A stretch of 64,000 nucleotides of DNA from G963675935 sp963719005 (GTDB lineage Bacteria; Planctomycetota; Planctomycetia; Pirellulales; Thermoguttaceae), in NCBI GenBank assembly GCA_963719005.1, contig CAVRAR010000013.1, forward strand, positions 1 through 64,000, in the 5' to 3' direction. Of this stretch, positions 54,686-63,140 are shown piece after piece; position 1 is the first letter of the stretch; each line of letters starts with the position of its first letter. The notes beneath the pieces are model-generated. The model did no database searches. It saw only the letters and a list, made by a program, of their open reading frames with translations, and was not told the DNA's origin. A program made the position numbers and the translations under genes.

Positions 54686-55466
54686 ATGTTTGCGAAGCGG
54701 GTGATTCCATGCCTCGACGTATGCCGGGGCCGGGTGGTCAAGGGAACGAACTTCCTCAATCTCCGGGATGCCGGGGATCCGGTCGAGGTTGCGGCGCGGT
54801 ATGAAGAGGAAGGGGCCGACGAACTGGTCTTCCTCGACATCACCGCCAGTCACGAGGGGCGTGAGATCATTCTCGACGTGGTCCGCCGGACCGCCGAAGT
54901 GGTCTTCATGCCGCTGACCGTCGGAGGCGGAATTCGCACGCTGGACGACATTCGCGCCCTGCTTGAAGGCCGGGTGCGACAAAGTGTCGATCAATTCGGC
55001 CGCCTGCCGCGATCCCGAGTTCGTTCGTCAGGCGGCTCGGCGTTTCGGCAGTCAGTGCATCGTGGTGAACATCGACCCGAAACGGGTCATCAAAGACGGC
55101 AAGGAGTTTTGGGAGGTACACATCAACGGCGGCCGCATCGGAACCGGCCTCGAAGCCGTGGCGTGGGCCCGCGAGGTGGAACGTCTGGGGGCGGGCGAGA
55201 TCGTCCTGACCTCGATGGACGCCGACGGCACCCACAACGGCTACGATTTGGAGATCACCCGAGCCGTGGCCGACGCGGTTTCCATTCCGGTGGTGGCCAG
55301 CGGCGGCGCGGGATGTCCCGACCACCTGGCCGACGCCATCCTGATCGGCGGCGCCGACGCGGCCTTGGCCGCAGGCATTTTTCACTTCGGGCAGTACGGC
55401 ATTGAAGAGACAAAACGCGTTATGCAACAGAGAGGAATCCCCGTGAGAATGACGAAGTCCGAATGA
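54686..55466 (+). CDS. hisF: Imidazole glycerol phosphate synthase cyclase subunit HisF, one-base frameshift
   Basis: TIM-barrel subunit forming imidazole glycerol phosphate in histidine synthesis with HisH. MFAKRVIPCLDVCRGRVVKG starts the protein, and the catalytic Asp is in CLDV. The second part, GCDKVSINSAACRDPEFVRQ, VNIDPKRVIKDGKEFWEVHI, VLTSMDADGTHNGYDLEI and VVASGGAGCPDHLADAI, is in another frame. The break at 54968 is an extra G in GAAGGCC. The C-terminal MTKSE and stop derive from the GACGAA repeat. HisH is not in the window. Confidence 0.9.
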
Positions 55467-55574
55467 CGAAGGACGAAAGAAATCCGAAGCACGAATGACC
55501 AAGGATAAAAGCGAATTCGTGCTTCGGATTTCGTCATTCCTTCGTCCTTCGTCATTCGAGCTTCGTCATTCCCC
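55442..55574. repeat. GACGAATGACGAA repeat block, copy 3
   Basis: Begins at the hisF 3' end (ATGACGAAGTCC) and runs to TTCGTCATTCCCC. Inverted arms enclose a divergent centre. Directly precedes the pilT leader. Confidence 0.8.
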
Positions 55575-55612
55575 ATTCCCTGACCCCCGACCCTGACCCA
55601 ACAATCCCCCCC

Positions 55613-56765
55613 ATGTCCTCCTCCGTCGTCGCACCGCAGCAATTCCTCGGCAAGCACCAGGAACTGGAAATCGACAAGCTCTTCCGGGCCGTCGTGAAGC
55701 TCAAGGGGAGCGATCTGCACTTGAAGGTCGATTCGCCGCCCTACGTGCGGGTCAACGGCACGTTGAAGCCGTTGAACCGCGATCCCATCGACGACGAAGA
55801 GATGGTGCGGTTGATCTTCCCGATGATCAACATGCAGGAGCGGCGGAAACGCATCTTCGAGGAGGACGGCGGCGTCGACTTCGCCTACATGATCGACGTC
55901 GACGGCGAGCGATGGCGATACCGCGTCAACGTCTTGCAGCAGATGGGCCACGTGGGGTTGGTCGCCCGGCGGGTGAACCGAACCATCCCCGACTTCGAGA
56001 AGCTGCACCTCCCCCCCTCGCTGGCCGAGTTGTGCAAGTTCGCGCAAGGGCATGATTCTTCTGGCGGGCATCACCGGCTCGGGCAAGAGCACGACCATCG
56101 CCTCGATGCTCGACTGGATCAACCACCGCTACCGCAAGCACGTGCTGACGCTGGAAGACCCGATCGAGTTCGCGTTCACCGACGACAAGTGCCTGATCAA
56201 CCAGCGCGAGATCGGCATGGACGTGAAGGACTTCATGATCGGCATGAAACACGCGGTGCGCGAAGACCCCGACGTGATGCTGGTGGGCGAAATGCGCGAC
56301 CGCGAGACGTTCGAGACGGCGATCCAGGCGGCCGAGACCGGGCACCTGGTGTTCGGCACGATCCACGCCTCGACCGCGCCGAGCACCATCGGCCGCATTC
56401 TCGACCTCTTTCCGCAGGCCATGCACTCGGCCATCCGCAGCGCGCTGGTGTTCAACATGAAGGCCATCATCGCCCAGAAGTTGTTGCCCTCGATCAAGCC
56501 GGGCGTCGGCCGCGTGCCCACCTGCGAAATCATGACGTTCTCGCCCACCGTCCGCAAGCTGCTGCTGGAAGGGCAGGACGAAAAGCTGGCCGACGCCATC
56601 CGCATCAGCAAGGACGACGGCATGCAGGACTTCACCATGAGCCTGCGCGACCTGGTGCAAACCGACATGATCGACCGGCCGACGGCGTTCGAGGTGGCCC
56701 CCAACGCCGAGGCCCTGAAAATGGCCCTGAAGGGCATCGACCTCCGCGAGGCGGGAATCCTGTGA
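55613..56765 (+). CDS. pilT: PilT-type twitching/retraction ATPase, one-base frameshift
   Basis: Type IV pilus retraction ATPase, about 383 residues. N-terminal KLKGSDLHLKVDSPPYVRVN is typical. Walker A is LAGITGSGKSTTIA, then DPIEFAFTDDKCLINQREIG, Walker B DVMLVGEMRDRETFETAIQA and the conserved HLVFGTIHASTAPSTIGRIL. The first part ends near 56045 (CKFAQ) and continues in another frame at GMILLAGITG, where one extra G (AAGGGC) breaks the frame. The gene stands 18 bases before the PilB-like gene. Confidence 0.9.
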
Positions 56766-56783
56766 TCGAGCAATCGAGGAATC

Positions 56784-58594
56784 ATGAGTTTTGACTGTCG
56801 AAAACATGCGACGTCGCTTCGCGTTGCCGCAGTCGTCGCCGTCGCCGCCCTGGTGGTGATAATCGGCGCCGGCCAATTGTCGGCCGACGAGTGGAAGGCG
56901 TTCACGCCCGCTCCGGCGCCGGGATCCAATTTCCGCGGGCCGGGCTTCTATCTCAGTTGGATCAAAATCCTCGCCTGCTGGAGCGTCTTTCTCGCTCTGG
57001 GTCAAGAGCTGCCGACTGGGTCAGCACCGACTGCCAGGATCTGAAGCTGGACTACCTGCGCTGGAACCCGATCGTCTTCGGCACCTTCATGGCGGCGATG
57101 GTGCTGATCTGGCTGATTCCGTGGTTCCCGTTCTGGGTCGCCTTTCCCTTGTTGCTGATCGCGTACGTTGCGCCGTTGACAGCCTATGTCGTCCATCGAA
57201 ACGGCACGGTGGACAACAACCGCCGCGTGTTTACGAAGGAGCACCTGCGCTATTGGTTTGCCACGCGGGTGGAGCAAGGTGGGCGTGAAGATGGAGGCGG
57301 AGAAGCTCGATCCGCACGAACTCGGCCCGCCGGTGAAGGTCTTCGGCCATAGCGGCATCGACGCGCCGACCGACAATGCCCGGCTGCTCTTGGCCCGGCA
57401 GTCGCCGGGGCTGTTGACGGCCCGTGAGATTCTGGCCGAGGGGTTGGTCGTCCGCGCCACGGCGTTCATGCTCGACTACACCCAGCAAGCCGCGGCGGTG
57501 CGCACGATGATCGACGGCGTGTGGATTCCCGCCGAACCTCGCGGCCGCGACGTCGGCGACCCGGCGCTCGAATCGTTCAAGCTGCTTTGCGGCCTGAATC
57601 CGCAAGACCGTCAGAGCCGCCAAGAAGGAATGTTCGAGGCGGAGTATCGAGTCGCGGCGCTACGTCGCCACCTTCGTTTCGCAAGGAACGCCGAACGGCG
57701 AGCGGGCCTTGATTCAGTTCGTCGAAGGCAAGATTCCGCGCAGGACGCTCGACGAACTGGGGATGCGAACGAAGCTGCAAGACGCAACTCGGCGAACTGC
57801 TGGAATTGCCGCGGGGATTCGTGCTGTTCTCCGCCGTTCCCGGCGGCGGATTGCGGAGCACGATGGACGCGGTGCTGCACCATTGCGACCGTTTCACCCG
57901 CGAGTTCGCCACCTTCGAGGAAGAGGCCAATCGCTACCAGGAAGTCGAGAACGTTCCCGCCAACCACGTACAACATCGTCGGCGGCCAGCCGATTATCGG
58001 GTTGCTTGCCGAAGTTCTTCCGCACCGAGCCGAACGTGGTGGTTATTCGCGATTTGGTCGACGGCGAGATGGTCGAGTTTCTGCTGCGAACAGATCCCCG
58101 ACGACCGGTTGATCATCAGCACGGTTCGGGCGACGGACTGCGCCGACGCATTGTTGCAGGTACTGGCTTTGGGAGCGCCGCCGGGCGATCTCGCCAAGTC
58201 GGTAAGCGGCGTGTTGAACCAACGCTTGATCCGCAAGCTGTGCGACGCCTGCAAGGAAGCCTACGCGCCCGCGCCGCAGATCTTGCAGCAGTTGGGCATT
58301 CCCGAAGGCCGCGTCCAGGCGTTCTACCGGCCGTTCCAGCCGAATCCGCAGGAGCCCCCAAGGAGCCGTGCCAGGCGTGCGGCGGGATCGGCTACATCGG
58401 CCGAACGGCGATTTTCGAGCTGATGGTCGTCGGAGACGAGGTCCGCAGGACGCTGGCCGGCGACCCCACGCCCGAAGCGCTTCGCCAGCGCCGCCCGCAA
58501 GGATGGCATGAAAAGCCTTCAGGAAGAAGGGGTCTTGCTGGTGGCCAAAGGCGTGACCTCGCTGCCGGAATTGATGCGCGTGTTGAAACAATAG
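56784..58594 (+). CDS. Membrane-anchored GspE/PilB-like protein with degenerate Walker A, multiple frameshifts
   Basis: About 600 residues when frames are joined. A signal peptide (LRVAAVVAVAALVVIIGAGQ) and three further transmembrane segments (ILACWSVFLAL, VFGTFMAAMVLIWLIPWF, LLLIAYVAPLTAYVV) form the N-terminus. Then the ATPase-like domain shows GFVLFSAVPGGGLRSTMDAV in place of Walker A, with no lysine, and VVVIRDLVDGEMVEFLL in the Walker B region. DDRLIISTVRATDCADALLQ and a two-CxxC zinc site (CDACKEAY, CQACGGIGYIGRTAIFELM) are as in GspE. Breaks near 57000, 57280, 57660, 57790, 57965, 58025, 58090, 58360 and 58490 are required. Start with TCGAGGA upstream. Probably a non-hydrolysing partner of a pilus-type system. 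Confidence 0.75.
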
Positions 58595-58803
58595 GAGTCG
58601 GCAGTGGGCAGTAGGCAGTAGGCAGTGGAGAGCAAGGCATGAGCGGTGAGCGAATCCTGGGGACTGTCCGAATTTTCGTGTCGGCGAGAATGGGACTGTC
58701 CCCTTTGCCGGGATCAACACGACATCCGATCGCAACGCGCCAGACCACGCCACCCCCGCACTGCCGACTGCCCACTGCCGACTGCCCACTGCCCACTATC
58801 CAT
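58593..58803. repeat. GGCAGTGGGCAGTAGGCAGTGG repeat block, copy 2, with GGGACTGTCC words
   Basis: Left words AGTGGGCAGTAGGCAGTAGG and right CTGCCCACTGCCGACTGCCC form an imperfect palindrome. In its centre is GGGGACTGTCCGAATTTTCG and ATGGGACTGTCCCC. It follows the PilB-like gene. Confidence 0.8.
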
Positions 58804-58832
58804 GAACCCTAAACCATAGACCACTGCTTCCC

Positions 58833-59444
58833 ATGAGCATGATCCTGCCCTTCCTGATGCTCCTGTTGATCTTCGCCATCGTGGCGACGTGCTTCTCCGA
58901 GGGAATTTGGAGCAACGTCGTTCGCCTGGTCAATGTCATCACCGCGGCGCTGCTGGCCGTCAACTTCTTCGAGCCGCTCGCCCGAACGCTCGACGGTTGG
59001 GCGCCGTCGTACACGTATTTATGGGATTTTCTCTCGCTGTGGGTGGTGTTCAGCGTCTTCCTCTTGATCTTCCGGGAGATCACCGACCGCGTCTCGCGCG
59101 TGAACGTCCGCTTCCTGAAACTCGCCGATCGCATCGGCGGCGTGGTGTTGTCGCTTTGGATCGGCTACGTGATGGTGTGTTTCACGATGATGACGCTGCA
59201 CACGGCGCCGTTGGGCCGCAATTTCCTCTTCGAGGGTTTTTCCACGCAGACGGACGCGCGAATGTTCTTCGGCTTTCCGCCCGACCGCGACTGGCTGGGA
59301 TTCACACAGAAGATGTCGACCGGCGCCTTTGCCGGTTCGAGCGAATTCGACCCCAATGCCGAATTCATGCCGAAATACGCGACCCGCCGCACCGAACTTG
59401 AAAAACACATCGCCGCCAGTGACAGCCTCCGCGTTGGAAACTGA
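58833..59444 (+). CDS. cvpA: CvpA-family membrane protein
   Basis: 203 residues. MSMILPFLMLLLIFAIVATC, then a CvpA-like core with FEPLARTLDGWAPSYTYLWD, FLSLWVVFSVFLLIFREITD and FLKLADRIGGVVLSLWIGYV, giving four hydrophobic helices and a soluble tail. CvpA is required for colicin V production in E. coli and is generally linked to envelope homeostasis. ATG at 58833 (second Met at 58839 also possible). It is unbroken and lies between a repeat block and the next membrane gene. Confidence 0.8.
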   Translation: MSMILPFLMLLLIFAIVATCFSEGIWSNVVRLVNVITAALLAVNFFEPLARTLDGWAPSYTYLWDFLSLWVVFSVFLLIFREITDRVSRVNVRFLKLADRIGGVVLSLWIGYVMVCFTMMTLHTAPLGRNFLFEGFSTQTDARMFFGFPPDRDWLGFTQKMSTGAFAGSSEFDPNAEFMPKYATRRTELEKHIAASDSLRVGN

Positions 59445-59448
59445 GGAG

Positions 59449-59530
59449 AATGATGAATGATGAGTGATGAATGCAGGATTGCAAGCGCATTCATCACTCA
59501 TCATTCATCATTCCGCATTCATCATTACCA
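59449..59530. repeat. ATGATGAATGATGAGTGATGA inverted repeat
   Basis: GATGAATGATGAGTGATGAA and TTCATCACTCATCATTCATC arms, plus a short spacer GCAGGATTGCAAGCG. It separates the CvpA and the next gene. Confidence 0.85.
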
Positions 59531-59532
59531 CC

Positions 59533-60267
59533 ATGCGCCCCGGCGTTCCTGACGTTCACATCACCGATTCGCAGGACGCGGAGTTTGCCGCGTACCGTCC
59601 CCTGGCCGTCCAGGCGGTGCTGAGCCTCTTGCTCGGCCTGTTGGCCCCGCTGGCGATGCTCAGTTCGATGTTCTGGCTGGTGCCGGCGATCGGCCTCTTC
59701 TTCGGCAATTGGGCGCTCCGCCGCATCAAGAGAGACCCTGCCGCCCTGACCGGCCGGAAGCTGGCCTGGGCCGGCCTGTCGCTGTCGCTAGTGTTCATCG
59801 TTGCCGCGCCGACCGACTGGCTGGTCTATCGCCGCATCGTCCGCAACGAGGCCCGGCAATTCTCGACGCTGTGGTTCCGATACCTCACGCACGACGAGCC
59901 GCAGAAGGCCCATCAATTGACGCTGCCGCCGCAGAGCCGCCAGCCGCTCGGCGAGAATCTCTGGGGTTTCTACGGCAGCAATTCACGTGCACGGGGGTCG
60001 CTGGAAGGCTACGTGAAGACGCCGTTGGTGCGCACTCTCCTGGCGTTGGGGCCAAGGGCCATGGTGCGATTCTACGAGACCGTCGATCAATCGCATGATG
60101 ACAATGACGACGTGGTGGAATTGCTCTATGCCGTCACCTATGAAGAGGAGGGAGAACGGAAGTCGTTCTTCGTGGCCGTTGGGGCGCTGCGAACGAAGCT
60201 TCCCGACGGTTCCGCCGATTGGCGCATCCTCCAAACCGCCGGCGGCGCAAAGCCCGAAGGATGGTGA
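59533..60267 (+). CDS. Hypothetical membrane protein, 244 residues
   Basis: MRPGVPDVHITDSQDAEFAA, then two transmembrane helices (VLSLLLGLLAPLAMLSSMFW and LVPAIGLFFGNWALRRIKR, with a third LAWAGLSLSLVFIVAAPTDW) of the DUF4190-like hairpin type, followed by a soluble domain ending VTYEEEGERKSFFVAVGAL. It resembles the membrane gene at 30768 in layout. Function unknown. Unbroken. Confidence 0.7.
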   Translation: MRPGVPDVHITDSQDAEFAAYRPLAVQAVLSLLLGLLAPLAMLSSMFWLVPAIGLFFGNWALRRIKRDPAALTGRKLAWAGLSLSLVFIVAAPTDWLVYRRIVRNEARQFSTLWFRYLTHDEPQKAHQLTLPPQSRQPLGENLWGFYGSNSRARGSLEGYVKTPLVRTLLALGPRAMVRFYETVDQSHDDNDDVVELLYAVTYEEEGERKSFFVAVGALRTKLPDGSADWRILQTAGGAKPEGW

Positions 60268-60296
60268 TCGGCGGAGGCGGCGGCTCGAAACTGCGT

Positions 60297-60324
60297 CCCC
60301 TCTCCCTTTGGCAGAGGGGAGATC
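60297..60324. repeat. CCCTCTCCCTTTGGCAGAGGGGAG single-unit palindrome
   Basis: Relative of the blocks at 7348, 31366 and 40428. It lies between the convergent ends of the 59533 and 60328 genes and may help terminate both. Confidence 0.65.
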
Positions 60325-60327
60325 CTC

Positions 60328-61260
60328 TCAGTGCATCTCCACGGCGACATCCTTGATCGCCGCACGATACAGATTGAACTGCACGTCGGGATGATCGGAC
60401 AGAAGCGACATCGGAACCGCGCTGTCGGCGATGCGCTTCGAGATCATCAGCGAGCTGAGCCGTACGCCGAAGGCGTTGTCGTGCCAGCCGGGATGCCAAA
60501 TCGAGACCTTCTCCGCCTTCCACGTCTCCACCGCTCCGACCGTGGCCGCCTGGCTTGGGATCAGCGACAATTGACCCGACGCCGAGGTGCGGGCGTTCTG
60601 CATGATCGTCATGGGATGCAAATCGGTCACGCGCGTTGACAACTTGCGATATTCCGACGGCGGAGGCGGCGCGTCGCGCCAGGCGCCTTCCCGTCGCGGC
60701 GGATCGTTGAACGCCCAATGCTTCACCTCGCCTTGCCCGCCCTGCATCACCACGCAGCGGATCGAGTCGTAGCTCCGGCTGTAGGCGGAAAGATCGCCGG
60801 CGGGAAAATGCAACTGATCGTCGGCCATGCGAAGCTCCGGCCGAATGCGATCGAAGCACAGTTCTCTGTCGGTCTTCATAAAACTCAGCGGATGCGCCGC
60901 GGCGACCGGTCTCCCGTCTTCGCCGACCCACTCGTCCATTCCCCAGAAATGCCCGTCCCGCACGTCCACGTCCAGTTCGTTGACCAGCCGCGCGACCAGC
61001 GGCAACTGTTCCGTCGGCCCGATCGGCCCGCAAATGCCCGCGGGATTGTCCGGCGTCGATTGTCCCCACGCCTGAAGATATTCCAGGGCCTCGGCCAGAA
61101 AGAACTCTTCGAGTGTATCGTAGATCAGGACCTGAAAACCCGGCCGGGCAAGTTGCAGGAGGTCTCTGGCCGAAAGCTTGGCGGCATCTTGCAGGAGGCT
61201 CGGGTCGAGCGTGGTGAAATCCCACCACGCCGGGGCGATTTTGCTCGGCGGACGCGGCAT
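60328..61260 (-). CDS. Glucosamine-6-phosphate deaminase-like protein (NagB family)
   Basis: 310-residue NagB/6-phosphogluconolactonase-fold protein. DGHFWGMDEWVGEDG corresponds to the NagB active-site region with Asp72. The loop normally GxGEDGHIAFNEP is GGQGEVKHWAFNDP: Asp141 is replaced by Val, His143 kept and Glu148 is Asp (E. coli numbering). Start at 61260 (MPRPPSKIAPAWWDFTTLDP). It lies at the end of a putative SDR-PIG-L-NagB operon on the minus strand. The altered residues suggest changed or lost deaminase activity, so a related sugar-phosphate substrate is possible. Confidence 0.8.
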   Translation of the reverse strand: MPRPPSKIAPAWWDFTTLDPSLLQDAAKLSARDLLQLARPGFQVLIYDTLEEFFLAEALEYLQAWGQSTPDNPAGICGPIGPTEQLPLVARLVNELDVDVRDGHFWGMDEWVGEDGRPVAAAHPLSFMKTDRELCFDRIRPELRMADDQLHFPAGDLSAYSRSYDSIRCVVMQGGQGEVKHWAFNDPPRREGAWRDAPPPPSEYRKLSTRVTDLHPMTIMQNARTSASGQLSLIPSQAATVGAVETWKAEKVSIWHPGWHDNAFGVRLSSLMISKRIADSAVPMSLLSDHPDVQFNLYRAAIKDVAVEMH

Positions 61261-61291
61261 CGGATCGGCTCCTTGGGCAAACGATCGCGGA

Positions 61292-62065
61292 CTATTTTTT
61301 CTCGGTGGATGAAAATAGCGTGCGCAGCAGATCGTCGTGCGGATAGCCGTGGCCGAGGTGCTGCACGAACCCTTCCGCGGCGGCCACACCCAGCAGTTTG
61401 CCGCGTACGGCCGCAAAGCGGCGCATGGCGTCAAGATATTCGTCGATCCCGTGATGGGCACGCAGCCATTCCCGCTGGCTGGCGTGACAGGCCAGCATGG
61501 CCGCCTTCTTCTCAAGCTGGGCGGTAATGTCGATCAGCGTTGTCGGCGTGACGGGGTTTCCCAGCGGATCGACGCCGTCGAGTGGATCACAGTAATAAAG
61601 ATGCGGCACTCGCGAGCCCTGCTTCATCGGCCAGACCGAGATGTTCGGCACGGCGAAAACGAAGCTGCTCGATCGGGCCAGCAGCGAGGCCATTTCGTGA
61701 TCGACCATGTAGTCGCGCAGGGCAAGCGTGAAAACCAGCGTCGGGGCAATGTCGCGAAACAGATCGATGCACTTCCGCAGCGTCGGCTGATCGTAAACAA
61801 TGAAACCGTCGCGCTCGCCGAGGCAATGGTACGTCGCGCCGATCAGCGCGGCTGCCTGCCGCGCTTCCTCGGTGCGGCGGTGGGAAATCGCCCAGGGCGT
61901 CTCGCAGGTGGTTCCACAGTCGCCGGGCGTGGCCGTGGCGATATGCACTTCCCAGCCCGTCTCCGCCAGCCGGATCAAGGTTCCGCCGCAGAGAATCTCG
62001 GCGTCATCGGGGTGGGCTACGAAGGCAAGAACAACACGGCGATCTACGGGCGGCGTTATCGGCAT
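61292..62065 (-). CDS. PIG-L family deacetylase
   Basis: Zn-dependent N-acetylglucosaminyl deacetylase, 257 residues. AHPDDAEILCGGTLIRLAE carries the AHPDDxE zinc site and DYMVDHEMASLL supplies the distal His. The ATG at 62065 is preceded by TGGAGGATACC, a good site; the frame extends to 62107 without one. It lies between SDR and NagB-like genes on the same strand. Probably deacetylates an N-acetyl sugar substrate, but the sequence does not say which. Confidence 0.9.
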   Translation of the reverse strand: MPITPPVDRRVVLAFVAHPDDAEILCGGTLIRLAETGWEVHIATATPGDCGTTCETPWAISHRRTEEARQAAALIGATYHCLGERDGFIVYDQPTLRKCIDLFRDIAPTLVFTLALRDYMVDHEMASLLARSSSFVFAVPNISVWPMKQGSRVPHLYYCDPLDGVDPLGNPVTPTTLIDITAQLEKKAAMLACHASQREWLRAHHGIDEYLDAMRRFAAVRGKLLGVAAAEGFVQHLGHGYPHDDLLRTLFSSTEKK

Positions 62066-62116
62066 CGTTGGTATCCTCCAGGTGGAAAGAACTCGCGGGT
62101 CGTCCATCCTACACCG

Positions 62117-62917
62117 CTAACGCCACCAGGTGAATCCCCCGTCCACCACGAGATTGTGGCCGGTGACATAGTCGGAGGCCGGCGAGGCGAGGAACAGGGC
62201 GGCGCCCTTCAAATCGATCCCGTCGCGTCCCATTCGACCCAGCGGCGTGCGATCGGAGTAGTCTTTCACGAAGCCGGGCGGCAGATCGCGGGGCCCGAAT
62301 CCGCCGGGCGAAATCGCGTTGACGTAGACTCCCAGCGGCGAGAGCAGCCCGGCCAGATCGCGGGTCATGCCGACGATTCCCGCCTTGGCGGCGGCATAAT
62401 CGATCGGCTGGCCCAGCATTCCGTTTCGCTCGTACACGCGGCGATCGCGGCCGCTAAGGCCGGCAATCGACGCGATGTTGATGATCTTGCCGTGCCCCTG
62501 GTCGGCCATGATCTTGCCGAACGCCTTGCAGCAGAACAGCGTGCCCAACAGGTTCGTCGAGACCAGCTCGGCCATTTCCTCGGCCGTGCGGCTGAACAGA
62601 TGGGCGGCCTTGCACTTTGGGCTGCCGCCGGCGTTGTTCACCAGTACGTCGACGTGCCCTTTCCACGCCAAGACTTTCTGAGCGAAGGCATCGACCTCGT
62701 CGAAGCGGCGAACGTCGAGCGCATCGGCCAGCACGTCACGGCCGTGCTGCTTGCGCAGCTTTTTCGCTGCTTCTTCCGCGTTTTCGACGGTCCGCGACGT
62801 AATCGCCAGATCGCAGCCCGCCTCGGCGAGAACGTCCGCCATGTCAAATCCCAGGTGGCGAGCCCCGCCGGTTACAACCGCCACCTTGCCGTCGAGTCGA
62901 AACATCTCCAAGGCCAC
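62117..62917 (-). CDS. SDR-family oxidoreductase
   Basis: About 266 residues, classical short-chain dehydrogenase. VAVVTGGARHLGFDMADVLA (TGxxxxxG), VDVLVNNAGGSPKCK, IINIASIAGLSGRDRRVYE and the catalytic YAAAKAGIVGM (YxxxK) are all there, with ISPGGFGPRDLP near the substrate loop. The GTG at 62917 follows GGAGGAA; ATG at 62905 and an ORF start at 62947 are alternatives. It lies 51 bases upstream of the PIG-L gene on the same strand. Typical of gluconate or sugar-alcohol dehydrogenases; substrate unclear. Confidence 0.85.
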   Translation of the reverse strand: MALEMFRLDGKVAVVTGGARHLGFDMADVLAEAGCDLAITSRTVENAEEAAKKLRKQHGRDVLADALDVRRFDEVDAFAQKVLAWKGHVDVLVNNAGGSPKCKAAHLFSRTAEEMAELVSTNLLGTLFCCKAFGKIMADQGHGKIINIASIAGLSGRDRRVYERNGMLGQPIDYAAAKAGIVGMTRDLAGLLSPLGVYVNAISPGGFGPRDLPPGFVKDYSDRTPLGRMGRDGIDLKGAALFLASPASDYVTGHNLVVDGGFTWWR

Positions 62918-63140
62918 TGCCAGTTTCCTCCGCTTTGACAACGTCAACCAATACGCCAGTCGTGATTAGAGCAAGAACGGACCGCTTGTCAATGGAACGT
63001 TGCCGCCGTTTCAAATGGTTTCGGACAGAGAATACTCGGCAATGGCCGAAGAACGGACTTGACAACGATGAGTGGAAGGAAGGTCTCGCCGTGATTCGCC
63101 ACACCCGTTCCTGTGGGCACATTCTGCCGGCCATCGGCGA

